Shown piece after piece: positions 6,758 through 13,572 of a stretch of 14,073 nt of DNA (the first letter of the stretch is position 1; each line of letters starts with the position of its first letter). The notes beneath the pieces were generated by a model. The model was not told the DNA's origin. It made no database searches and was given only the letters and a program-made list of their open reading frames with translations. Origin of the DNA: Acidobacteriota bacterium (GTDB lineage: Bacteria > Acidobacteriota > Blastocatellia > Pyrinomonadales > Pyrinomonadaceae). The translations under genes were made by a program, and so were the position numbers. The DNA lies in NCBI GenBank assembly GCA_020199975.1, contig JAIVJP010000043.1, forward strand, positions 1 through 14,073, given 5' to 3'.

Positions 6758-7903
6758 ATGTTTGCGTGCATTTGTGGGAAAGGAATTACCGACGGAGTGT
6801 CGTTGGCGGAGTTTGCCACCGCTTTCTCACCTCTGGTGGAAGAGACGTCGGTCGATACGGTAGTCATTGACGCCGAAGGTTGTGAACTGCTTTTTGGTTC
6901 GGCTAACGAGCTGGCGAATCAAATCGCCAAATGCGCAGCGCGCCCAAAAGAATCTGCCGGGCTGGGATGCAAGGTCAATGTGGCTTTAGCCGGGAATCCG
7001 GATGCCGCCATACATGCGGCCAGGTTCTTCCAGGGCATTACCTTTATTTCTTCCGGGGAAGAACTCACCTGCCTGGGCGAGCTGCCGATCTCGGAATTAA
7101 GTCCAAAGTCCAAAGTCCAAAGTTCAAAGTCCAAAACCTGCAACTCAATATCGAATAAACAGACTTTGGACATTGGACCTTGGACCTTGGACGAAAAGAA
7201 GCGACACGAGGAAATACAAAAGATCCTGGAAACCCTCAGGCTGTGGGGTGTTCGCACGTTTCGCGATTTTGCCAGGCTACCAGTCGCCGGGATTTCAGAG
7301 CGTTTGGGCCAGGAAGGAATAAGGCTACAACAACTTGCCAGCGGGAAAACCGAACGCCACCTAAAACTCAAACAGCCCGCACCTGTTTTCGAAAACTCGA
7401 TCGAGCTGGAGCATGCGCTCGCGGAGCTCGAACCACTCTCGTTCATCTTTGCGCGCCTGCTCAATCAGCTTTGCGCCAGCCTGAATGCTTATGCCCTCGC
7501 AACTAATGAGTTGCGCGTGCGGATGAAATTGGAAGATGAAACCTTTCACGAATGCCGGCTCAATCTTCCTTCCCCAATGCGTGACCCCAAAGTTGTTTTG
7601 AAGGTTTTTCGGCCGCCTTTGCGAGCGCTGGTTGAGGCCAACCGAGGCTATCCCACACAGATCAGCGCCTGGGGATCGAATCGAAGTGTGCATGGGAAAG
7701 TTGTGCGGCTGGGGGGTCCATGGCGGACGACCGGTGATTGGTGGCGCGAAGATCGTTGGGCGCGAGATGAATGGGATGTCACCGTGGAAAAGCGTGCAGA
7801 GGTTTCGCCAGGCAAACCCACTCCTTCGCCCCTGCAAGTCATTTATCGGATTTATCGCGAGCTGAGTAGTGATTCGTGGTTTGTTGAAGGAATCTATGAC
7901 TGA
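6758..7903 (+). CDS. imuB: ImuB (inactive Y-family polymerase-like protein), internally shortened
   Basis: ImuB is a Y-family polymerase relative without catalytic acidic residues. It acts as the hub joining the beta clamp, ImuA and DnaE2. The 381-residue frame has the family motif VIDAEGCELLFGS (about 38-50), VNVALAGNPDAAIHAARFF, the helix-hairpin-helix region LRLWGVRTFRDFARLPVAGISERLG, and the C-terminal GPWRTTGDWW, ARDEWDV and WFVEGIYD. Two oddities stand out. Residues about 114-145 are translated CCAAAGT-type repeat. LPSPMRDPKVVLK runs straight into VFRPPLRALVE near 7603, whereas relatives of about 500 residues carry roughly 100 more residues there (the end of the little-finger region). 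The junction is in frame. The start ATG has AAAGG upstream. Function is doubtful. Confidence 0.85.
   Translation: MFACICGKGITDGVSLAEFATAFSPLVEETSVDTVVIDAEGCELLFGSANELANQIAKCAARPKESAGLGCKVNVALAGNPDAAIHAARFFQGITFISSGEELTCLGELPISELSPKSKVQSSKSKTCNSISNKQTLDIGPWTLDEKKRHEEIQKILETLRLWGVRTFRDFARLPVAGISERLGQEGIRLQQLASGKTERHLKLKQPAPVFENSIELEHALAELEPLSFIFARLLNQLCASLNAYALATNELRVRMKLEDETFHECRLNLPSPMRDPKVVLKVFRPPLRALVEANRGYPTQISAWGSNRSVHGKVVRLGGPWRTTGDWWREDRWARDEWDVTVEKRAEVSPGKPTPSPLQVIYRIYRELSSDSWFVEGIYD
7099..7192 (+). repeat. CCAAAGT-unit inverted repeat inside imuB
   Basis: The left arm (7099-7134) is an array of AAGTCC/CCAAAGT units. The right arm (about 7160-7191) is the complement (ACTTTGGACATTGGACCTTGG). 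The arms flank about 25 bp. The insert is read in frame as SPKSKVQSSKSK...TLDIGPWTLDE and so adds about 30 foreign residues without breaking the gene. Confidence 0.85.
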
Positions 7904-7907
7904 GGAT

Positions 7908-8213
7908 GCCATTGCCAATTGCCGATTGCCGATTGGCAGTCAGGACAGGTTGAGTTGTGAATCAGGTTGAACATGCACTCGAAGAAACGGTAATTTGCAG
8001 GTCGGGAAGGGGGCAAAGCAGCGGAGCGTGCCCCCGCTCAAGCTGCAAATTTTGCTGGGCTTGAATTGCCAATTCAAGATTGAGTGGCGGCGAATCTAGA
8101 GCGGGGGCGCGCTCCGCTTTGCCCCCTTCGTTACCTGCAAGGTAGCCGGCCTTGAGTCGTCTTTTTAGGATGAATCAATCGGCAATTGGCAATCAGCAAT
8201 CGGCTGGCAATGA
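7908..8213. repeat. Nested palindrome filling the imuB-dnaE2 junction
   Basis: The outer layer is ATTGGCA/TGCCAAT-type heptamers at 7908-7940 and, inverted, at 8175-8213. The middle layer is an inverted repeat (about 7994-8039 with 8100-8141) sharing TTGCAGGT, GAAGGGGGCAAAGC, CGGAGCG and GCCCCCGCT. The core is a perfect hairpin, CTTGAATT-GCC-AATTCAAG, at about 8060-8079. The structure begins 4 bases after the imuB stop, and its right arm contains the dnaE2 ATG (8210), so it occupies the whole intergenic space. I see no gene in it. The nearest Shine-Dalgarno-like AGGA is about 40 bases before the ATG. Confidence 0.8.
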
Positions 8214-10873
8214 CCTACGTTGAATTACACGCCAAATCAGCATTCAGCTTTTTGGAGGGCGCTGCGGTACCGGAAGAATTGATAGCTGCCTGTGCGGAGC
8301 TGCAAATGCCGGCGATGGCGCTGTTGGATCGAGACGGTGTGTACGGGGCGCCGCGTTTTCACATGGCGGCAAAGAAGAAGGGGGTCAAGGCCCATATCGG
8401 GGCCGAGATCACGGTCCAATGTCCAACGTCCAAAGTCCAACGTCCTGTCATAGTCCAAAGTCAAAAGTCCAAAGTAGTCACCACTGATGAACTGGCGGCA
8501 CATGCTCCAGGGTTAATTTGTTTGACTGGCGGAGAGCAGGGGCCGCTGGGGACGGGAGACGGGAAGAGGCGGGGATGGGGAGACGGGGAGAAAGCATTGA
8601 GGACTGGCGAATGGTTGTTGGACGTTTTCGGGAAAGGGAATGTTTATGCCGAGTCGCAGCGCCATTTTAATCGCCCGGAAGAGGCGCGCAATCAGGCAGT
8701 GGTACCGCTGGCGAAGCGGTTGAAGCTGCCGCTGCTCGCCACCAACGGTGTTTACCATGCGACTCCTGCGCAACGCGAAGTTGCTGACGTCTTTACCTGC
8801 CTCAGAAATCATGTGCGTCTGGAAAACGCGGGGCAGTTGCTGGCAAACAATTCCGAGCGGTATCTGAAGTCGGCGCAGACGATGATGGGGCTCTTCGCTG
8901 ATTTGCCGGAGGCAATCGCCAACACTCTCGAGCTCTCTTCACGGCTGAAGTTTTCCCTCGCGGATCTCGGTTACGAGTTTCCCAAATATCCCGTGCCCGC
9001 CGGCGAGACAATGATGTCGTTTCTACGTAAGCGCACAGACGAAGGCGCGCGGTTGCGTTACACCGGCCAGAACGGCGCACCGACATATGAGCACGCCCGG
9101 CAGCAGCTCGATCGCGAGTTGGTCCTGATCGAGAAACTCAAACTCGAAGGTTACTTCCTGATCGTCTGGGATATTGTTCGGTTTTGCCGGCAGCAGGGAA
9201 TTCTGATTCAGGGGCGCGGCTCAGCTGCAAACAGTGCTGTTTGTTACTCACTGGGAATTACGGCCGTTGATCCCGTAGGCATGGAACTCTTATTCGAGCG
9301 TTTTCTTTCTGAAGAGCGTGGCGAATGGCCCGACATTGATCTCGACCTGCCTAGTGGCGACCAGCGTGAGCGTGCAATTCAATATGTTTATGAGCGCTAC
9401 GGAAAACTGGGTGCGGCGATGACTGCAAATGTCATCACTTACCGCGGGCGCTCAGCAGCGCGCGAAGTGGGCAAGGTGCTCGGTTTCGACGACGCCATAT
9501 TGGACCGTCTATCCAGCCTGGTGCAGACCTGGGAATGGAAGGATCCAAATGACTCCACCAGGCGGCAGTTTCGCGATGCCGGACTGGATCTTCGCAACCC
9601 TCGCATTAAAAAGTTCATTCAGCTTTATCAGTCGGTTCAGGATTTGCCGCGGCATCTGGGCCAGCATTCTGGCGGCATGGTGATCTGCCAGGGCCAGCTC
9701 GATTCTGTGGTGCCGCTCGAGCCGGCTGCTATGCCGGGTCGGGTGGTTGTGCAATGGGACAAAGAGGATTGTGCCGACCTGGGCCTGATTAAAGTGGACC
9801 TACTCGGGCTGGGAATGATGGCCGTGCTGGAAGATTCGATCCAGTTGATCCGCGACGCTTATGGAGAAGAAGTTACCCTCGCTCATCTGCCACAGGATGA
9901 CCCCTTAGTTTATGCCGCATTACAAAAGGCCGACACGATTGGCCTGTTCCAGGTGGAAAGCCGGGCACAGATGTCGTGTCTCCCGCGTCTGCGCCCACAA
10001 AAGTTCTACGACATCGTGGTTCAGGTAGCAATAATTCGTCCCGGTCCGATTGTCGGCAATATGGTTCATCCGTATCTGAAACGCAGGCAGGGCCGTGAGC
10101 CGGTTATTTATCCTCATCCGTCGCTCGAGCCGGCCTTAAAGCGCACCCTGGGAGTGCCCCTTTTTCAGGAACAGCTTCTGAAGATGGCGATGACCTGCGC
10201 GAACTTTTCCGGCGGTGAAGCGGAAGAGCTGCGGCGCGCGTTCGGTTTTAAAAGATCGGAAGCGCGCATGAAAGAAGTTGAGGTAAAGCTGCGTCTGGGC
10301 ATGAAGTGCAATGGCATCGCGGGTAAAGCCCAGGACGAAATCGTGCAAGCGATCACTTCGTTTGCGCTTTACGGTTTTCCTGAATCACATGCCGCCAGCT
10401 TTGCTTTGATTGCTTACGCCAGCGCTTATCTCAAGTGTCATTATCTCGCAGCTTTCACGGCCGCGATTTTGAATAACCAGCCGATGGGCTTTTATCAACC
10501 ATTCACAATCATCAAAGATGCACAGCGACACGGGTTGAAAGTGAGACCCGTGGATGTGACGCGCTCGGATTGGTTGTGCACCATTGAAGAGGAGTGCGGG
10601 AGACAGGGAGACGGGGAGACGGGGAGAGGCGGAGACGGGGAGATGGGGAGATGCGGGGATGGGGAGATGGGGAGAGGCGGAGACGGGGAGACGAGGAGAC
10701 AGGAGGAAGCGGGGACATGTATGAGTCGTGAGAATGAGCTGTCGGATCGTCGACCTGCTTTAGTCGTGTCTCCCCATCCCCCCGTCCCCAAGTCCCCCCA
10801 TCTCCGCATCTCCCCATCTCCCCATCCCCTCGTCCTACGCCGAAAGAAAAGCAAGTCCTTTCCTGAGTTTTGA
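8210..10873 (+). CDS. dnaE2: Error-prone DNA polymerase DnaE2, truncated by repeat insertion
   Basis: DnaE2 is the C-family alpha-subunit paralogue that extends past lesions with ImuA and ImuB. The ATG at 8210 starts at MTYVELHAKSAFSFLEGA, the usual beginning of the PHP domain; a TTG further upstream would only add repeat-derived residues. The PHP HxH motif is HAK, so exonuclease metal binding is unlikely. The polymerase core is intact: GRGSAANSAVCYSLGI, PDIDLDLPSGDQRERA (Asp375, Asp377), and KVDLLGLG (Asp530), then GLFQVESRAQM and IRPGPIVGNMVHPY. Two repeats are translated within the PHP region (residues about 68-85 and 112-128). After SDWLCTIEE (about 790) the sequence becomes GDGE/SPHP repeat and stops at 10873; the conserved GLRYVKGL-type segment is missing. 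The frame is 887 residues, against about 1050-1100 normally. Confidence 0.9.
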   Translation: MTYVELHAKSAFSFLEGAAVPEELIAACAELQMPAMALLDRDGVYGAPRFHMAAKKKGVKAHIGAEITVQCPTSKVQRPVIVQSQKSKVVTTDELAAHAPGLICLTGGEQGPLGTGDGKRRGWGDGEKALRTGEWLLDVFGKGNVYAESQRHFNRPEEARNQAVVPLAKRLKLPLLATNGVYHATPAQREVADVFTCLRNHVRLENAGQLLANNSERYLKSAQTMMGLFADLPEAIANTLELSSRLKFSLADLGYEFPKYPVPAGETMMSFLRKRTDEGARLRYTGQNGAPTYEHARQQLDRELVLIEKLKLEGYFLIVWDIVRFCRQQGILIQGRGSAANSAVCYSLGITAVDPVGMELLFERFLSEERGEWPDIDLDLPSGDQRERAIQYVYERYGKLGAAMTANVITYRGRSAAREVGKVLGFDDAILDRLSSLVQTWEWKDPNDSTRRQFRDAGLDLRNPRIKKFIQLYQSVQDLPRHLGQHSGGMVICQGQLDSVVPLEPAAMPGRVVVQWDKEDCADLGLIKVDLLGLGMMAVLEDSIQLIRDAYGEEVTLAHLPQDDPLVYAALQKADTIGLFQVESRAQMSCLPRLRPQKFYDIVVQVAIIRPGPIVGNMVHPYLKRRQGREPVIYPHPSLEPALKRTLGVPLFQEQLLKMAMTCANFSGGEAEELRRAFGFKRSEARMKEVEVKLRLGMKCNGIAGKAQDEIVQAITSFALYGFPESHAASFALIAYASAYLKCHYLAAFTAAILNNQPMGFYQPFTIIKDAQRHGLKVRPVDVTRSDWLCTIEEECGRQGDGETGRGGDGEMGRCGDGEMGRGGDGETRRQEEAGTCMSRENELSDRRPALVVSPHPPVPKSPHLRISPSPHPLVLRRKKSKSFPEF
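8412..8480 (+). repeat. CCAAAGT/CCAACGT-unit repeat inside dnaE2
   Basis: Imperfect units of GTCCAAAGTCCAACGTCC type, about 65 bp, are translated in frame as SKVQRPVIVQSQKSKV between the PHP segments GAEITVQ and VTTDELAAH. Unlike the imuB copy, the units all have the same orientation, so this may be half of an inverted pair. Confidence 0.75.
8543..8594 (+). repeat. GGGGAGA-type purine repeat inside dnaE2 (PHP region)
   Basis: A purine-rich array of GGGGAGACGGG and GAAGAGGCGGGG units is read in frame as GTGDGKRRGWGDGEK between CLTGGEQGPL and LRTGEWLLDVF. It is of the same family as the larger repeat at 10597-10834. Confidence 0.7.
10597..10834. repeat. Large GGGGAGA-type inverted repeat that breaks dnaE2
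   Basis: The left arm (10597-10706) is almost pure purine on the plus strand (GGGGAGA, GGGGAGAT, GGCGGAGAC units). The right arm (about 10768-10834) is pyrimidine (CTCCCCAT units) and pairs with it. The loop is about 60 bp. The DnaE2 frame stays open through it in phase 2 but emerges out of phase with the downstream coding sequence, which has an in-phase TAG at 10761. Homologous DnaE2 sequence is present on both sides. Confidence 0.9.
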
Positions 10874-11564
10874 TGATCTACGAAATCGCGTACCCGAACT
10901 GCGAAAAGATGAACTGCGCAAGCTGGCCTCGGTGGGAGCGCTGAATTTCATTCAGACCCCTGGAGATCCTAAGTCCAAAATTCAAAGTTCAAAGTCGAAT
11001 GCGCAGACGTTGGACATTGGACATTGGACTTGGGACAAAGGAACAAATCGTCGCGACGCTCTGTGGCAAGTAGAACGCGTCGCTCGGCCAGCCGGCCCCT
11101 TGTACCAAGAGCTGCATGAAGCTGATGGCAAGTCGCCTCTGGCCCCTATGACTTTACCGGAAAAGCTGGATGCAGACTTTCGGGGCACTGGGTTAACAAT
11201 CGGGCGGCATCCAGTTGCCCACCATCGGAGTGAGTTAAATAAGCTGGGAGCTTCGCGCGCGATCGATATTGGCGCGATGCGTAATGGCAATGAAGTTCGT
11301 GTTGCCGGCTGGGTCATAGTTCGCCAGCGCCCCGGCACAGCAAAGGGATTTGTTTTTCTAACTTTGGAGGACGAGACAGGGGTTGCCAACATCATTATCA
11401 CACCCCAGCTTTTCAGTAAGAACCGTCTGGTGTTGGTGGACCACCCTTTTCTTTTAATCGAGGGTACTCTGCAGAACCAGGACCACGTCGTCTCAGTCAA
11501 AGCAAAGCGCGTCAGGCCGCTTTCCTTCAAAGTGGCCGGCGCTCCTTCGCATGACTTTCATTGA
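10836..11564 (+). pseudogene. dnaE2: C-terminal part of dnaE2 in a different frame
   Basis: This is the separated 3' part of dnaE2. It starts at YAERKASPFLSFDDLRNRVP directly after the repeat, continues with ELRKDELRKLASVGALNFI (end of the helix-hairpin-helix region), then WQVERVARPAGPLYQEL, TLPEKLDADFRGTGLTIGRHP, and an OB-fold ending (NEVRVAGWVIVRQRPGTAKG, FVFLTLEDETGVANIIITP). It is +1 relative to the upstream frame and has no native start; a GTG at 10932 could only start inside the domain. At about 10970-11040 it carries another in-frame CCAAAGT-type inverted repeat (KSKIQSSKS...LDIGHWTWD). The coding sequence is otherwise well preserved, so the break is recent or artefactual. Confidence 0.85.
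10970..11040 (+). repeat. CCAAAGT-unit inverted repeat inside the 3' dnaE2 part
   Basis: The left arm AAGTCCAAAATTCAAAGTTC (from 10971) and the right arm with TTGGACATTGGACATTGGAC (from about 11010) flank a 15-bp loop. It is read in frame and closely resembles the insert in imuB. Confidence 0.8.
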
Positions 11565-11589
11565 AGCGTTCGGCCGGCGCCCGGGAATG

Positions 11590-11617
11590 TTGACTTCAAG
11601 CATTGAAGGTATAAACT
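11590..11617 (+). promoter_or_regulatory. Possible promoter upstream of the DUF1761 gene
   Basis: TTGACT (11590-11595), a 16-bp spacer and TAAACT (11612-11617) make a fair sigma70-type promoter in the 230-bp gap after dnaE2. It lies about 180 bp before the next start codon, implying a long leader in which I see no clear riboswitch. Confidence 0.35.
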
Positions 11618-11794
11618 CGCCGCAATCTTAGCCGGGTACTCAGCGTAGCGCCACGAGGCAAAACTCAAGACTCAGGGGAAGTTCACAATTTTCGGGAAGC
11701 GGCAACCATCCAAGGCAGTATTGTTCAACTGAAAAGCGTATCGCCAATTGCGTCGTGATCTTCCTACTGTCAATAACCCCAAAGGAGAAGACAC

Positions 11795-12235
11795 ATGAAG
11801 ATAAACTATCCGGCAGTGCTCGTGGCTGCAATCCTGCACTGGATCCTCGGGGCAGTCTGGTACGGTATATTCACAAACAAATTTGTGGAGCTAATGGCGT
11901 GGACCCCTCAGCAACTCAGCGAGCTGGAGAGCCAAAGTCATACGAAAGAGTATGTCCTGGCCTTTCTTTCATCCCTGGTGCTGGTCTACGTGCTCGCACA
12001 CTTTGTGCAGTATACGAAGGCCAACAACCTGGTTGGTGGCCTTCAGACAGCATTCTGGCTTTGGCTAGGCTTTGTTGCCACGTCACAGATAGCCACCGTG
12101 ATTTTTGAGGGACGCAAACCTGGTCTGTATCTCTTAAATATCGGCTATCAGCTTGTTGCCTGTTTGGTCGCAGGAGGACTGCTGGCAATCTGGAAACCCC
12201 GCGCAGCCGCTGATCCCGCCATTCAACCGGTTTGA
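11795..12235 (+). CDS. DUF1761-type four-helix membrane protein
   Basis: The 146-residue integral membrane protein has four predicted helices at about 6-26, 52-74, 80-104 and 111-133. The first helix ends with HWILGAVWYGIF, and the sequence contains TAFWLWLGFVATSQIATVIFEGR, both typical of DUF1761 proteins, whose function is unknown. The hydrophilic loop between helices 1 and 2 (about 28-50) is glutamine/glutamate-rich. The ATG at 11795 follows AAAGGAG at good spacing. It stands alone: dnaE2 ends 230 bp upstream, and three stem-loops follow its stop. No functional link to the SOS island is visible. Confidence 0.85.
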   Translation: MKINYPAVLVAAILHWILGAVWYGIFTNKFVELMAWTPQQLSELESQSHTKEYVLAFLSSLVLVYVLAHFVQYTKANNLVGGLQTAFWLWLGFVATSQIATVIFEGRKPGLYLLNIGYQLVACLVAGGLLAIWKPRAAADPAIQPV

Positions 12236-12258
12236 GATGCGAACTATCACGCCCTTAC

Positions 12259-12356
12259 GGCGGCAAATGCAATTCAACTCAATTTGCCGCCTAACGCTGC
12301 GCACATCGCGCAGCCCGTATCCAACTTCAGCGCCGGTTTGATCGCGCCCGGCGCTG
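12259..12356 (+). other. Three consecutive perfect stem-loops
   Basis: Stem 1 is GGCGGCAAAT/ATTTGCCGCC (12259-12291, 10 bp, 13-nt loop). Stem 2 is GCTGCGC/GCGCAGC (12296-12314, 7 bp, 5-nt loop). Stem 3 is CAGCGCCGG/CCGGCGCTG (12328-12356, 9 bp, 11-nt loop). None is followed by a T-run. They lie between the DUF1761 stop and the next gene. They could terminate transcription, protect the mRNA end, or be a small structured RNA. Confidence 0.55.
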
Positions 12357-12425
12357 TGTCGACCTTCCGTTTCTCACGAGAAAGGCTCTTGAAAGATGAT
12401 AGGAATCAAGTAAACTTCGGTCGAA

Positions 12426-13091
12426 ATGTCGAAGTCGATCATCGGCGAGCAAATATGGGCCGAGACCACCGAGGTCCAGCAGGCTGAAGCTGTCCGTAGT
12501 GGTCGCGCAACTCTGAAACAGCTGAGCGAAGGGTTGCTGGATGGTTCAGGTGAATTACGCCATGCCTGCCGAGAGTATCTCGCTCATACCGATGCCGGGA
12601 AAAACCCTTCTGAAGAAACTGACCCCAGACCGCGGGAAAAAGTCCTCAAGAAACGAAGCTCCTCGAAAAGGAAACAGAACGTTCTCAGCACGCGGAAGCC
12701 GAAGCCTCGATTCGGCTTGCCGGAGGGTTTTACGCCCCGTTTGCAACAATACGAAAGAAGCGTTCTTCTTGAAGACAATGTCTATAGTCTTCCCAGCGGA
12801 CAAGAGTTCATACCTAAAAATCCAACCGGAACTCTGGGCCGGCTTCGCCACCAGTATGCGCTATTGACCGTTGAACAATTCGCAGGTGGCCGCCGGGGAT
12901 CCGTTTATCTTCACACCGATGGAAGGGTTTTCGACTACAGTGTGGATCACGCAGATCCGTTACGTGACATGTTCGACACTGGGTACACCATTTATGACTT
13001 GAAACGGACCGGAAGATATGCGCCGAATGCCGGATCAAAAAAGAAACAAAAGGGAGATTTTAAACCGCGTAGACTGGCCCGTGCTGGTTGA
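12426..13091 (+). CDS. Hypothetical basic protein, 221 aa
   Basis: I do not recognise this family. The N-terminal region (1-55) is soluble and helical (GEQIWAETTEVQQAEAVRSG, RATLKQLSEGLLDGSGELR). Residues about 65-95 are highly basic and low in complexity (KKRSSSKRKQN, TRKPKPR), suggesting a linker or nucleic-acid contact. The C-terminal region (about 100-200) appears folded, with VYSLPSGQEFIPKNP, LLTVEQFAGGRRGSVYLHTDGRVFDY and DTGYTIYDLKRTGRY. The end is again basic. There is no signal peptide or membrane segment. The ATG at 12426 lies within a small inverted repeat (12414-12435), and the only Shine-Dalgarno-like sequence (AGGAA, 12401-12405) is too far away, so translation may be weak or controlled. 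The gene is convergent with the response-regulator gene. Confidence 0.75.
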   Translation: MSKSIIGEQIWAETTEVQQAEAVRSGRATLKQLSEGLLDGSGELRHACREYLAHTDAGKNPSEETDPRPREKVLKKRSSSKRKQNVLSTRKPKPRFGLPEGFTPRLQQYERSVLLEDNVYSLPSGQEFIPKNPTGTLGRLRHQYALLTVEQFAGGRRGSVYLHTDGRVFDYSVDHADPLRDMFDTGYTIYDLKRTGRYAPNAGSKKKQKGDFKPRRLARAG

Positions 13092-13128
13092 GAAATTTGT
13101 TTGCGGAGAGAGAACCCGTTGAGTAGGC

Positions 13129-13572
13129 TTACAGGCTAGGCTGACTTAACGGCCTGGCTGGAGACTCGATTAGCCCCTGAACCACCTGGGCCACCTGTGA
13201 GAGGGGTTCTGGCTTTCTCAGAAATGCGTCAGCACCGCAGCGCCTGGCCTCATCCTCCATCTCGGCGGAACCGTACGCAGTGAGCACGATGATTCGCGTT
13301 TCGGGGTGACGCTGGTGAGCCAGTTTGATAACACTAAGCCCGTCCGGATCACGAGTTGTGCCTAGCCTCAGGTCCTGGATGATCACCTGATATGCAGAGC
13401 TTTCCACCAACTTCTCGGCTTCTTCAATTTCTTTGGCGGTATCGACTTTAAACCCGTGCAGAGAGAAATATTCGCTCATGGAAAAGCAGATCGATTCCTC
13501 GTCGTCAACAACTAACAGGCGAGGCTTCCGGGGCTCCTCTTCAGCGGAGTTGTCATGTATGCCGATGTACAT
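13129..13572 (-). CDS. Stand-alone receiver-domain response regulator
   Basis: The 147-residue protein is a single CheY-like receiver domain (about 17-135) with no output domain. The acidic pocket is VVDDEES (Asp23, Asp24), the phosphoacceptor is Asp67 in IIQDLRLG, the switch Thr is Thr98 in VLTAY, and the conserved Lys is Lys120 in RKPEP. It would be phosphorylated by a sensor kinase and act by protein-protein contact. Its ATG overlaps the stop of the preceding small frame (TAATG), which suggests translational coupling. The C-terminal part of a sigma54-dependent regulator lies just upstream on the same strand, so these may form one regulatory group. The kinase partner is not in view. Confidence 0.92.
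   Translation of the reverse strand: MYIGIHDNSAEEEPRKPRLLVVDDEESICFSMSEYFSLHGFKVDTAKEIEEAEKLVESSAYQVIIQDLRLGTTRDPDGLSVIKLAHQRHPETRIIVLTAYGSAEMEDEARRCGADAFLRKPEPLSQVAQVVQGLIESPARPLSQPSL

Noticed and set aside
6919..7464. Minus-strand frame of 181 codons
   Set aside because: Antisense shadow of imuB, serine/leucine-rich and including complementary repeat sequence; no homology signals.
7361..7918. Minus-strand frame of 185 codons at the 3' end of imuB
   Set aside because: Antisense to conserved ImuB C-terminal motifs; composition is not protein-like.
10597..10834. CRISPR-like array
   Set aside because: Units are 7-8 bp and tandem without unique spacers, and the two arms are inverted; there are no cas genes.
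10495..10854. Minus-strand Pro/Ser-rich frames with SPSPHLPIS-type repeats
   Set aside because: They are the other-strand reading of the GGGGAGA repeat and dnaE2, not a repeat protein gene.
12251..12300. Integron attC-like site (palindrome followed by CTAAC)
   Set aside because: No paired R/L core sites and no integrase are visible; the palindrome is a simple stem-loop.
13092..13128. Terminator between the convergent 221-aa and response-regulator genes
   Set aside because: No convincing stem with a T-run was found in this short gap.
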